Both the position numbers and the translations under genes were made by a program. A DNA stretch of 64,000 nucleotides. Source: Marinobacter maroccanus. Its GTDB lineage: Bacteria; Pseudomonadota; Gammaproteobacteria; Pseudomonadales; Oleiphilaceae. Positions 8,842 to 18,746 of the stretch are shown here, piece by piece; within the stretch, counting starts at the first letter, position 1; each line of letters opens with the position of its first letter. The notes beneath the pieces were generated by a model that was given only the letters and a program-made list of their open reading frames with translations, ran no database searches and was not told the DNA's origin. The DNA lies in the NCBI RefSeq assembly GCF_002933275.1, contig NZ_PSSX01000007.1, positions 62,001-126,000 on the forward strand, in the 5' to 3' direction.

Positions 8842-10023
8842 TCAGGACAGCAGGATCACCCCGCCCAGCGCACTCAGCGGCGCCAGGAGCCAGAACGGGA
8901 CCCGCCATACGGCGAGGCACAGCCAAAGAATCAATACCAGCCCCAGATCCACTGGGCCATGGACCGCCGAGGTCCAGACCGGATCGTAGAGCGCCGCCAG
9001 TAGCAGCCCTACCACCCCCGCATTGACACCCGCCAGTGCCGACCGGGCCCGGCGATGTTCCCGAAGCCAGCTCCATAATGGAAGACCGGCGAATACCAGC
9101 AGGGTTCCTGGCAGGAATACGGCCAGTACGGCGATCACACCCCCGAGAGCACCGGCCTGGGAACCGCCCAGAAATCCTGAGAAAGAAAACAGCGGCCCCG
9201 GCATGGCCTGGGCAACGCCATACCCCGCCAGGAAGGTGTCCGCCGGCATGGCACCGGAGGCCACGAAGCCTTCCTGCAGCCAGGGCAGCACAACATGCCC
9301 GCCGCCAAACACCAGGGCACCGGCCCGGTACATTTCAGCAGCGATCCAGCCAGGGCTGCCTGTTGCCTGAGGCAGGAACGAAACCAGCAACAGGATCCCA
9401 AAGGCCACGGCAAAAAGCACAGGTTTCCGGGATTGCAGCGGCACACGCAGCGGTTCAGATGCCGCACTGTTTCCTAACTCCAGAAAGGAGCCGACAGCTC
9501 CGGCAATGGCCAGGGCCAGTATTTGCATCCAGGTTTCGCCCATCACCAGCAGGCTCACGGCAACCAGCAACGCCATAGCGATTCGGGGCCGGTCGGGGCA
9601 AAGGGTTCGCCCCATCTGCCAGACAGCCTGGGCCACCACCGCCACAACAAACAGCTTGAGGCCGTGTATCCAGCCGCCGCTGCCTGCCTCGGGCCAGGCG
9701 CTCAATCCCAGCGCAAAGCAGATCATGATCAGCGCTGACGGCAGGGTGAACCCCAGCCACGCCGCAAAGGCGCCAGTGTAATGGCCGCGCAGGAAGCCGA
9801 TGGTAAGGCCCACCTGGCTGGAAGCCGGCCCGGGCAGCAACTGGCACAGGGCCACGACTTCCCCGTAGGCACTGTCTGAGAGCCACTGCCGACGCTTCAC
9901 AAATTCATCGTGAAAAAAGCCGAGGTGCGCTGCCGGGCCACCAAAAGAAGTCAGCCCGAGCCGGAAGAACAAAAGGAAAATCTGCCAGGCGGACAGCTTC
10001 TCAACGCCTTCGTTTTCAGTCAT
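8842..10023 (-). CDS. chrA: Chromate transporter, long-chain ChrA
   Basis: The 393-residue membrane protein carries two CHR domains. The N-terminal half has FFRLGLTSFGGPAAHLG and LCQLLPGPASSQ, and the C-terminal half repeats the pattern with FGGGHVVLPWLQ and GVAQAMPGPLFSFSGFLG. The long-chain CHR family exports chromate driven by the proton-motive force; other oxyanions or small organic anions cannot be excluded. The ATG at 10023 is preferred because the family begins with a short cytoplasmic tail; upstream codons give an N-terminus with no family resemblance. It is divergent from the metallophosphoesterase gene. Confidence 0.88.
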   Translation of the reverse strand: MTENEGVEKLSAWQIFLLFFRLGLTSFGGPAAHLGFFHDEFVKRRQWLSDSAYGEVVALCQLLPGPASSQVGLTIGFLRGHYTGAFAAWLGFTLPSALIMICFALGLSAWPEAGSGGWIHGLKLFVVAVVAQAVWQMGRTLCPDRPRIAMALLVAVSLLVMGETWMQILALAIAGAVGSFLELGNSAASEPLRVPLQSRKPVLFAVAFGILLLVSFLPQATGSPGWIAAEMYRAGALVFGGGHVVLPWLQEGFVASGAMPADTFLAGYGVAQAMPGPLFSFSGFLGGSQAGALGGVIAVLAVFLPGTLLVFAGLPLWSWLREHRRARSALAGVNAGVVGLLLAALYDPVWTSAVHGPVDLGLVLILWLCLAVWRVPFWLLAPLSALGGVILLS

Positions 10024-10059
10024 AAGCACTCTGATTCTGTTCGTTGTCCGTCCGATCGA

Positions 10060-10089
10060 CATTGTGTCATCAAACATGAACATTGTGTC
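10060..10089. promoter_or_regulatory. Direct repeat CATTGTGTC with 21-bp period
   Basis: CATTGTGTC occurs at 10060-10068 and again at 10081-10089, exactly 21 bases (two helical turns) apart on the same face of the DNA, in the divergent promoter region of chrA and the metallophosphoesterase gene. This suits a tandem operator; the regulator is not encoded alongside. Confidence 0.35.
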
Positions 10090-10187
10090 GTTTTGGTTGC
10101 ATACCTTCGAGCGGCAACCATAATGACAGACAGGGTTTGCCACTTTGCACATCGGCCATGCCCGGCTCGGCATACAAAGGAAGAAAA

Positions 10188-11162
10188 ATGACGGCAAGGG
10201 CTCGCACACCGGAAAACCAGGATGAACTCCTGGAATACCGCCTGAGCCTGCGGCTCGGCCCTGTTCACGCCCGCCAGAGGCTTGGCATTGAACGGGAAGC
10301 TGAAGCGAAGGTATTCGGGCAGGATCATAGCTCCTTCCATCTGGAAAACTGGGCCACGGCGCCCGGCTTTATCCGTACCTGCCTACGTATGGTCGGCCTG
10401 TGGGGCCGCGGCCAGACCAACAGCCTACGTCTGAACACCGTGCATAATCGGTTCAACCTACCGGGCCTCCCGGAAGCCTTTGAGGGCTTTCGCATCCTGC
10501 ACCTGACCGACCTGCACGTGGACATGGACGAGGCGAACCTGCAGGCGGTGCTGCGCCAGATCGAACCATTAGACTATGACCTGTGCGTGTTGACCGGCGA
10601 TTACCGGAAACTGACCTGGGGCCCGATCGAAGGCGCCCTGGACGGTATGGCACGACTGCGGGATGGCATAAAAGGCAAACCGTATGCCGTGCTCGGCAAC
10701 CACGACAGCGTTCGCATGGTGCCGGCACTGGAAGACCTGGGTTACCAGCTGTTGATGAACGAAATGGCGCCCATTGAGCGCGATGGTCAGGTCCTCTACC
10801 TGGCGGGCGTAGACGATGCCCACTTCTTCAAGGTCCACAATCTGCACCAGGCCGGAGACAAGATCCCTGCCGGTGGCACCAGCATCCTGCTCAGCCATAC
10901 GCCGGAGATCTGGCGCGAGGCCGCCCATGCCGGCTATGACGTCTTTCTCTGCGGCCACACACACGGCGGGCAGATCTGCCTGCCCGGTGGCATACCAGTG
11001 ACTCTGGACTCTGACTGCCCGCGAACCCTCGGACGAGGCTACTGGCGAATGAACGGCATGCAGGGCTACACCTCGCCCGGCTCGGGCACGTCCGTGGTCA
11101 ACGTTCGGCTGAACTGCCCGCCGGAAGTGACCCTTCACACCCTGACCCGGGGGCCGGATTAA
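10188..11162 (+). CDS. Metallophosphoesterase (calcineurin-like)
   Basis: This 324-residue protein has the five metal-site blocks of calcineurin-type phosphoesterases in order: LTDLHVD, LTGDY, GNHD, LSHTPE and GHTHGGQ. It resembles the YkuE/YaeI type that removes UDP-glucosamine or acts on phospholipids and other phosphodiesters, but has no clear signal peptide. The ATG at 10188 has AAGGAAG upstream. Its 3' end overlaps by four bases the stop region of the convergent CarS-like gene. The substrate is unknown. Confidence 0.82.
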   Translation: MTARARTPENQDELLEYRLSLRLGPVHARQRLGIEREAEAKVFGQDHSSFHLENWATAPGFIRTCLRMVGLWGRGQTNSLRLNTVHNRFNLPGLPEAFEGFRILHLTDLHVDMDEANLQAVLRQIEPLDYDLCVLTGDYRKLTWGPIEGALDGMARLRDGIKGKPYAVLGNHDSVRMVPALEDLGYQLLMNEMAPIERDGQVLYLAGVDDAHFFKVHNLHQAGDKIPAGGTSILLSHTPEIWREAAHAGYDVFLCGHTHGGQICLPGGIPVTLDSDCPRTLGRGYWRMNGMQGYTSPGSGTSVVNVRLNCPPEVTLHTLTRGPD

Positions 11163-11641
11163 TGAGGCTGCCGACGAATTCCAAGACGGTAGAGTAGCGG
11201 TGAGCCAAAAATGTTGGACAGGGTAAAAAGCACCACCACAACCAGCACCACCCATAGACTCACCGGCAGCCACCACATCGCCAGCAGCATGGGCAGCAAT
11301 GCTTCCGGAATCTGATCCAGCCCGACGGCCCGGGCACTTGAAGCCATCCCCAGCCGACGCTTGATAAAACTACTCAGTATATCTCCCGCCAGCCCCAGCA
11401 GCCCGAAAAGAAGTCCGAAAACGAACCCCAGCCCGGTCACCAGGGCAAACAGGGCGCAGACCAGTGCGCCGGATACAACACCCCGCCAGGTTTTACTTTC
11501 ACCGAATAAAGGACGGCCATCGGACCACAGTCGCCCGCCATCAACCGGCGCCGCCCAACGGTTCTTCAACAAGCCGGCGGCAACCACCGGCGTACCGTTG
11601 GCCAGCACCAGCATCACAAACAGCTCCAGGATGATCAGCAA
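11159..11641 (-). CDS. CDP-archaeol synthase (CarS/DUF46) family membrane protein
   Basis: The 160-residue product is mostly hydrophobic (about five segments) and matches the CarS-like family, related to CdsA: FGESKTWRG near residue 47, then GDILSSFIKRRLG near 86 and SSARAVGLDQIPEAL, which hold the CDP-alcohol chemistry residues. In archaea the family makes CDP-archaeol from CTP; bacterial members have no established role. The start is a TTG at 11641 with GAGGGG nine bases upstream, 27 bases after the fumC stop, so it is probably co-transcribed with fumC. Confidence 0.75.
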   Translation of the reverse strand: MLIILELFVMLVLANGTPVVAAGLLKNRWAAPVDGGRLWSDGRPLFGESKTWRGVVSGALVCALFALVTGLGFVFGLLFGLLGLAGDILSSFIKRRLGMASSARAVGLDQIPEALLPMLLAMWWLPVSLWVVLVVVVLFTLSNIFGSPLLYRLGIRRQPH

Positions 11642-11668
11642 GCGTTTGCGCCCCTCTGAAACGCCCGA

Positions 11669-13045
<1,377 letters not shown>

Positions 13046-13112
13046 ATTCCCTCCTGTCCGTCCATTTGCTCTGTGGGCTTTGTGGCGTGTACGCCCGAGG
13101 CCCGGCCATGGC

Positions 13113-13397
13113 TCAGCCGCCGCCCTGGGATCTGAGCCGAACATGGTCGCAGATGCCCGTAATCTGTTCAAAATTCAGGATCAGGGTATGAACCGTGTTG
13201 GTATAGGTATCGTGCAGGTGGAATTTGTAGCGGTGCTGTTTTTCACCCTGCAGAAAAGCGTCGTATTCGCGGACCAGTTCACGCACATCGCCCCCGGAAT
13301 CCTTACTCCAGGTGGCATTGAAGGGGCCCAGTACAGCGCCACCCGCGAGGCAGATGGTGACTTCGTGATTCGTCAGACCGTTTTCAGGAACTGTCAT
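13113..13397 (-). CDS. Small hypothetical protein (94 aa)
   Basis: I do not recognise this protein. The ATG at 13397 has AAGGGAGAT upstream, a strong ribosome site, and the frame is closed by a stop 67 bases before the fumC start, so the two may share a transcript. The protein is soluble-looking with no signal peptide or membrane segment. It contains ICLAGGAVLGPFNATW near the N-terminus and the His/Tyr-rich HRYKFHLHDTYTNTVHTL around residues 55-72, and ends in SQGGG. A start at 13496 would lengthen it without a ribosome site. Confidence 0.6.
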   Translation of the reverse strand: MTVPENGLTNHEVTICLAGGAVLGPFNATWSKDSGGDVRELVREYDAFLQGEKQHRYKFHLHDTYTNTVHTLILNFEQITGICDHVRLRSQGGG

Positions 13398-13589
13398 GGT
13401 TATCTCCCTTTTGATAGACCTGTGATAAGTGTAGTCGTTCCTGAATTCGAAACAGTCCAGAGTGCCAAGGCGGTCACAGAACAACGCTCCCACCATCAGG
13501 AAGAACCCATTTGTAGGAAATTCCTACACCCATGTTCCTTTGCTATTGCTAATCTCTTGCCAACCCCATCAGCAGGAACCCTGGAAACC

Positions 13590-15068
13590 ATGGCAACCAG
13601 CGGAGCGGCGGAGATCCTTCTCCGCTATGACAAAACCCAGGAACGGCAGCATTTCGAAACCCTGTTTGGCAACGATTTTGCCGTTCAGGCATTCGCCTCG
13701 GACCAGGCAGCCCTTGACCACCTTGCCTCGACCTCCACACCACCTGCCGCCATCGTACTGGTTCCGAACCGGCCTGAGCATCACCTTCAATCGTTGCTGC
13801 TGGCAAAAGCCCGGGACCAACATCCCGGGATTCTGAAGATACTCATAGGCGATGCCATTGCCCTGAACCTGCTGGTGACACTGCTGGACGATCAACTGAT
13901 TGATCGCTGTTTTGAACACCCCGTCAATCTCGATGTTGTCCGGTCGCACGTGCTGGCAGCCGCGCTCACCCGTGAAGAACCATCACCCTTTCCGGAGATC
14001 GGGCAGGCCCTGGAGGGCTCCAAACCAGCGGTTCTGATTGTGGATGACGAACCAACCGCCACACGTTATCTGTCGAGGCAGCTGGAGCACATGCAGACCG
14101 AGTTCCGCGTGCTGAGTGCCGCCAGTGCCGAAGAGGCACTGCTAACCCTGCGAGATGACAGCAATGTTGCCGTCGTGATGACCGACCAGAGAATGCCCGG
14201 AATGCATGGCAAGGAGTTGCTGGACGAGCTCCGTCAGTCGCATCCGACCATTGTCCGCATTCTCACGTCGGCCTGGGGCGAAGTGGATGTAGCAATGGAT
14301 GCGGTAAATGAAGGTCGGATCTTCCGGTACCAGAAAAAGCCCTGGCACGCAGGCGACCTGCAGATACTGTTCCGCAAGGCCCTTGCCCATCATCGCGCCC
14401 TGGTTGCAGCGCGGGACAGTTCCCGCTCGATGGCCGAGCAACAGTTCGCGGAACTTCGCCAGCAGCGACGTGCCCGCCTGCTCGAACACCTGTCAGAGAG
14501 GGTGGACGGCTATACCGGCGAACCGATAACCGCCGATTTTCTGGACGCCCTTGCAAGGATCCGCACCCTGCCCGCCCAACCGCCCCACCTGCGCGCGAGC
14601 CGGGAAACGGCACTGGAACATGAGCTGGTGCGGGACTTTGTCGGATTAGTTTGCCGACAACTGGACACTCTGGAGCCAGCCCCGATGCCCGCCATCCTGG
14701 ACCGGCAAGCCTTCGAACAGGCTCTGGCGGACCCATGGGAGAACCCGGCAGCCACGAGCGAAACACAGACACCCCTGACGGCACTTTGCCAGTCGCTGGC
14801 AACGCTTCTGAACGCTTCGGGGCTGAAGCGCTCGGCTCTGGACATCACTCAGGCCGGGGGCCACCTCACCGTCGCCAACGCCAGTGCGCTCCACATCTAC
14901 AGCCACCTGCTGGCGCCCATCACCCGACTCTCCCGACCGCTACTGGAGCAGCAGAGCGCCCTGCTGATGCTCTTCGTAAGCACCCGCCTGCTTGCTGGCG
15001 ACATCGATGTGACCGGGGGCGACCAGAGCCTTCGGTTCAGCCTGCGGCTGCCGGCCGGGACAGACTGA
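13590..15068 (+). CDS. Response regulator with degenerate and canonical receiver domains
   Basis: The 492-residue protein has an N-terminal receiver-like region (about 5-125) lacking the acidic pocket and phosphoacceptor. A canonical receiver follows (about 145-265) with D152/D153, phospho-site D199 in MTDQRMPG, T226 and K250. Then comes a helical linker and a C-terminal domain (about 370-492) ending in a strand-rich part that faintly recalls a histidine-kinase ATPase fold without its N and G boxes. The receiver resembles RpfG/HD-GYP-associated ones, but no HD-GYP follows. It is first of three coupled genes (TGATG junction with the next). The frame is open far upstream; the ATG at 13590 is the best start after the divergent promoter gap. 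Confidence 0.7.
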   Translation: MATSGAAEILLRYDKTQERQHFETLFGNDFAVQAFASDQAALDHLASTSTPPAAIVLVPNRPEHHLQSLLLAKARDQHPGILKILIGDAIALNLLVTLLDDQLIDRCFEHPVNLDVVRSHVLAAALTREEPSPFPEIGQALEGSKPAVLIVDDEPTATRYLSRQLEHMQTEFRVLSAASAEEALLTLRDDSNVAVVMTDQRMPGMHGKELLDELRQSHPTIVRILTSAWGEVDVAMDAVNEGRIFRYQKKPWHAGDLQILFRKALAHHRALVAARDSSRSMAEQQFAELRQQRRARLLEHLSERVDGYTGEPITADFLDALARIRTLPAQPPHLRASRETALEHELVRDFVGLVCRQLDTLEPAPMPAILDRQAFEQALADPWENPAATSETQTPLTALCQSLATLLNASGLKRSALDITQAGGHLTVANASALHIYSHLLAPITRLSRPLLEQQSALLMLFVSTRLLAGDIDVTGGDQSLRFSLRLPAGTD

Positions 15069-15709
15069 TGGTGGCAGGCCAGCGCAGGCTCAGGCTGTAC
15101 GTCACCATGGGGCAGCGACTGCTCCGTGACAGTGTGCTGTTCCAGATCCTGCTGCACGAGGAGGTCGAACTGGTCGGGGAATCGGAGACCGGAGTCGATA
15201 CCCTGAACCGTCTTCAGGCTGCAACACCCACGGTACTGCTGATTGAAGAAAATCTTCAGGACAACGACGGCTTGACCATCGCCGAGCATGCACTGACCGT
15301 GAATCCCTCGTTGTCGGTGCTGCTGATTTCGGACACGCCGGTCAGTAGCGGACGGATGGCGATCTATCTGGAAGCCGGCATCAAGGCCGTGGTGTCCAAA
15401 GACCAGCCGATACAGGAGTTGATCAAGACCCTGTTCTACATTCGAAACGGACAAGTCTATGTCGGTAACTGGCAAAAGGAACCAGCACCGGCAGGCATGC
15501 TCGCCTACCAGGGCCTGTCCGGACGGGAACGGGAAGTGGCACAGCTGATGGCCAGCCGGCTCCCGGTGCGGGACATTGCCGGCAGACTTGGCGTGTCCTG
15601 CAAAACGGTGCATTCCTACAAGGACCGGATTTTCGTCAAGCTGGGCTTTGAGCGCCTGCCCGAGCTGATACTCTTCATGCAACGACACCAACACGGAGCC
15701 GCCGAGTGA
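15068..15709 (+). CDS. LuxR-type regulator with degenerate receiver domain
   Basis: The 213-residue product has the NarL/FixJ layout: a receiver (about 8-128) and a LuxR helix-turn-helix (about 149-205; LSGREREVAQLMASRLPV, then SCKTVHSYKDRI). The phosphoacceptor position holds E60 (VLLIEEN) rather than Asp, and the acidic pair is replaced by VTM at 12-14, while S88 and K111 remain. It may thus work without phosphorylation or in a constitutively active-like state. Its ATG overlaps the stop of the upstream receiver gene and its stop overlaps the start of the kinase gene, so the three proteins are made together. Confidence 0.85.
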   Translation: MVAGQRRLRLYVTMGQRLLRDSVLFQILLHEEVELVGESETGVDTLNRLQAATPTVLLIEENLQDNDGLTIAEHALTVNPSLSVLLISDTPVSSGRMAIYLEAGIKAVVSKDQPIQELIKTLFYIRNGQVYVGNWQKEPAPAGMLAYQGLSGREREVAQLMASRLPVRDIAGRLGVSCKTVHSYKDRIFVKLGFERLPELILFMQRHQHGAAE

Positions 15710-17076
15710 AACTGCTTTCCGGCATGGATCAGATCCGCCAGCTGCCCGCCTACCGCCAGCGGCGGTTCGAACGCTTCTACCACACCCAGTATCGGTACCG
15801 CGTGCTGCCTCTGTTCGCCGATGTTTACCTGGCGATTGCCTTCATCGGTACCCTGCTGTTTCTGGGCGGTCTGGCGCTGAACCCTGATGCACCGGACGTA
15901 TTCGGCATCTACCTGATTTACACCGCGATCCTGAGCGGCCTGATCGTCGCCCACCGGTTCACCCGCCTGCGCCGGGCCGCACCGATGATTGTCTACCTGG
16001 TGTTTTTCAACATGGCAGCGTTCAGCTACCTGGGGTACATGACCACAGGCGCCTCCCTTGCCCCCATCGTGGGGCTGTTCTTTTTCATCAGCTCCGTGGG
16101 CATCATTACCCTGTCCCTGTTACACACCAGTTTGATTATCCTGATCAACCTGACGCTGCTGGTGCTGGCCACATTCGTGGCGGTCGACAGCCATCAGGTG
16201 ACCGAAACCCTGATCGGCATTCTGACCAACTGGCTGATCCTCATGTGCCTGGTGGTCGCGCCGCTGTCGGCCTGGTTCCTGTCACAGTTCCTGCGCAACC
16301 TGCTGGCACTTCAATTCCTGCTGCGCGACCGAAACCGCCAGCTGTCCCGTACTCTGGAAACCCTGAAACTAACGGAAGAAAGACTGGCCCAGGAACAGAA
16401 ACAGCAAGCCCTGAGCCATATGGCCAAGGGACTGTTGCACGAAATCATGAACCCGCTGAACTGTGCCAGCCAGGCGGTGGAGTTTGCCGGTTCGGTAAAC
16501 CGGGATCCCGAGTTGACAGATGCCCTGGCCGACGCCAGTACGCACCAGCAACGCATTGCCGATATCGTCTCTGACCTGATCGAGTTCTCCCGTCCGGTAC
16601 CGGAACATCATCTGGAAACGGCAGACCTTGGCAAACTGGTGAACACCGCCACCCGTTTCTGCCAGCATCAGCTCAGGGGCGTGGAACTTCAGATTGATAT
16701 TCCGGAAGGAACCACCCTTCCCTGCTACCCCTCCGCGCTGACCCAGGTGTTCGTCAACCTGCTGCTCAATGGCGTCTCTGCCGTCAGCAAAAACCAGGGG
16801 CCCGGCAAAATCGAGATAACCGCCGAAAACACTGAAGATGCCCATCGGATCCTGATCCGGGACAACGGCCAGGGCATCGCGCCGGACGATATCAAGCGCC
16901 TCACTGATCCGTTCTATTCCACCAGCGATACGCCGGACAACCTGGGGCTGGGCCTGAGCATCTGCCAGACCATCATGCGACATCACAAGGGCAACATGTC
17001 GATTACCAGCGAGCCCGGCCAGTGGACACAGGTCACCCTCACGCTACCTAGAACCGCAGCATCGCACGCAGGGTAA
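15706..17076 (+). CDS. Membrane-bound sensor histidine kinase
   Basis: The 456-residue protein has about six transmembrane segments (residues 35-200), a short coiled coil (208-240), then an HATPase transmitter: phosphoaccepting H245 in LLHEIMNPLN, N-box NLLLNGVSAV near 357, G1 DNGQGIAPDD near 388 and G2 GLGLSICQ near 417. The membrane part has no extracytoplasmic sensor loop of note, suggesting that it senses a membrane or intramembrane signal. The GTG start at 15706 overlaps the stop of the LuxR-type gene (GTGA). Its 3' end overlaps the convergent porin gene by 29 bases. Confidence 0.88.
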   Translation: MKLLSGMDQIRQLPAYRQRRFERFYHTQYRYRVLPLFADVYLAIAFIGTLLFLGGLALNPDAPDVFGIYLIYTAILSGLIVAHRFTRLRRAAPMIVYLVFFNMAAFSYLGYMTTGASLAPIVGLFFFISSVGIITLSLLHTSLIILINLTLLVLATFVAVDSHQVTETLIGILTNWLILMCLVVAPLSAWFLSQFLRNLLALQFLLRDRNRQLSRTLETLKLTEERLAQEQKQQALSHMAKGLLHEIMNPLNCASQAVEFAGSVNRDPELTDALADASTHQQRIADIVSDLIEFSRPVPEHHLETADLGKLVNTATRFCQHQLRGVELQIDIPEGTTLPCYPSALTQVFVNLLLNGVSAVSKNQGPGKIEITAENTEDAHRILIRDNGQGIAPDDIKRLTDPFYSTSDTPDNLGLGLSICQTIMRHHKGNMSITSEPGQWTQVTLTLPRTAASHAG

Positions 17077-18172
17077 AGGCGTCTCCGTCGGGGTTGGCCA
17101 TCAGGGTGTTACCGCGAATATCCGGCATCAGGTAATTCAGACGCAGCTGGAACAGCTCGCCCAGATACCAGGCAAGACCCAGCAGCGTCACACTCGCCTC
17201 GGCGCCCAGGTTCCTGTCTCTCAGGTCCACAGCGCTGTGCCGGGCGACCAGTTCCAGGGCGCCCGCCCGGTGCCGGGGCTCTATCCGGTCAAACTCACCC
17301 CGGCTGTAATAGCGCTGGTCGTCTGTCAGGAACACACCGGCCTGAAGGTAAGCGCCACCGAACCGCCAGCGTGACCCGTCGGTCCGCCGCACGTTCTGAG
17401 CCATGGCTTCCGCCACGAGGGTCAGGCGATTATAAAGCCAGGCGGCTTCAAGGCCTGCCAGCCAGGCATCACGGGCTTCGAATCGTGGGCTGCGGATGAC
17501 ATTGTCGGCGCTGAACACTTCCCCTTCATCCTTGATCTGGAAACGGCTGTCGCCGAGGTCACGATAAGAGGCAGCAGCACCCAAGTGCAGGGTCTGGCTC
17601 TCTGAACGGATGGGGGCACGGGTCAGTCTCGCGGTTATGGCGTGAGTGGAGCCGCCATCAGGCTCATCGGTAAACAGGCCCAGTGACCAGGTGCCGCGTT
17701 TGCGGTATTGCCCTGCCATCACTCCGGTGGAACGACCCGGTGCGAACGCCGAGGTTACCAGCGAACGCTCGCTGGTGTTCAGGCTGGTGTAGCTGGCGAG
17801 GCGCTCCAGGCCGAAAGGCTCCTTGAAGCGCCCAATCTGGGCCTCGAAACGGCTCCTACCGTCATAGAGAAGATAAGCATCGCCCAGATCCAGCTCTTTC
17901 TTGTCGCCTTCGATCTTGTAGCTTGCGTCCAGCTCTGCCTCCCAGCGTTCTCCCCAGGCCAGTTCCAGTTCAAGCTTCGCATTTCGCAATACGCCCCGGG
18001 TTGTGCTGCGCTCGCCATCTTCGTCATAAAACGCGCCGTAATGGTCGACACCGGCGGCAACATAACCCCTCAGTTCAGCTTCCAGCGGTGACGCCAGAAC
18101 GAGCAGTGGCTGCAGCGTAAACGCCAGTGTCAGACCGATAACCAGCAATGCCCATCTCAGCTCAGCGAACAT
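17048..18172 (-). CDS. OprP-like phosphate-selective outer membrane porin
   Basis: This 374-residue protein has a signal peptide (cleavage near LAS-PLE at 28) and the alternating beta-strand pattern of a 16-strand porin, ending in LRAMLRF with the C-terminal Phe needed for outer-membrane insertion. RFKEPFGLERL and the SERSLVTSAFAPGRSTGVM region are typical of the OprO/OprP (phosphate/polyphosphate-selective) family. It is last in the cotH-vtc-DUF4956-porin operon, overlapping the DUF4956 gene by 11 bases. A phosphate or polyphosphate link to the VTC protein is attractive but inferred. Confidence 0.8.
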   Translation of the reverse strand: MFAELRWALLVIGLTLAFTLQPLLVLASPLEAELRGYVAAGVDHYGAFYDEDGERSTTRGVLRNAKLELELAWGERWEAELDASYKIEGDKKELDLGDAYLLYDGRSRFEAQIGRFKEPFGLERLASYTSLNTSERSLVTSAFAPGRSTGVMAGQYRKRGTWSLGLFTDEPDGGSTHAITARLTRAPIRSESQTLHLGAAASYRDLGDSRFQIKDEGEVFSADNVIRSPRFEARDAWLAGLEAAWLYNRLTLVAEAMAQNVRRTDGSRWRFGGAYLQAGVFLTDDQRYYSRGEFDRIEPRHRAGALELVARHSAVDLRDRNLGAEASVTLLGLAWYLGELFQLRLNYLMPDIRGNTLMANPDGDAFTLRAMLRF

Positions 18173-18746
18173 GATCGGCCTCCTGGCGAAAATGCATGCG
18201 CAGCATGGCGGTGTCCCTCAGATAACTGACAGACACCACGTCCACCCGGAACACATCCAGACCGGTGCGCTCACGAAGGTCCGCAATGAGCAGCTCCCGG
18301 CGGTCCCGGTGGACGTTCTCGATCTTTTCGTACTCCACCTCCCTCTCGCTGTGCCGTGGCAAAAGCACACGGGTTTCCAGCACCAGCGCCAGAACAATCA
18401 CCAGCATATTCAGGAACACCAGTTCCAGATGGTGCATGGTGCCAACCGCCGCCAGCAGTGCCATGGCAATGACCAGAAACAGGTAGGTCATTTCCTTTAT
18501 GCCCAGGGCCTCGGTTCGGTACCGGAGCATCGAGAAAACGGCGAACAGCCCGAAGGCAAAGCCCATGGTGACGGTGACCGAATGCAGCAATGCGGTCACG
18601 AGGAAAACGCCGACGCCGAACAAAATGAACGAGGCGGCATTCTCCCGGTGACGGGAAAAGGCGTAGTAGCAACGAATCAGCACAAACACCGACGCGGTAT
18701 TGATCAAAAGCCGGATCACAAAATGGAAATCAACTGCAGATTCCAT
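18162..18746 (-). CDS. DUF4956 membrane protein
   Basis: The 194-residue product has four hydrophobic segments in the first 120 residues, including GVGVFLVTALLHSVTVTMGF and FGLFAVFSMLRYR, which match DUF4956, and a soluble C-terminal domain (about 125-194) of mixed alpha/beta character. Its function is unknown, but genes of this family are commonly neighbours of VTC-domain and CotH genes. The ATG has TAAGGAG upstream and overlaps the VTC gene by 17 bases, and the stop overlaps the porin gene, showing translational coupling. Confidence 0.82.
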   Translation of the reverse strand: MESAVDFHFVIRLLINTASVFVLIRCYYAFSRHRENAASFILFGVGVFLVTALLHSVTVTMGFAFGLFAVFSMLRYRTEALGIKEMTYLFLVIAMALLAAVGTMHHLELVFLNMLVIVLALVLETRVLLPRHSEREVEYEKIENVHRDRRELLIADLRERTGLDVFRVDVVSVSYLRDTAMLRMHFRQEADHVR

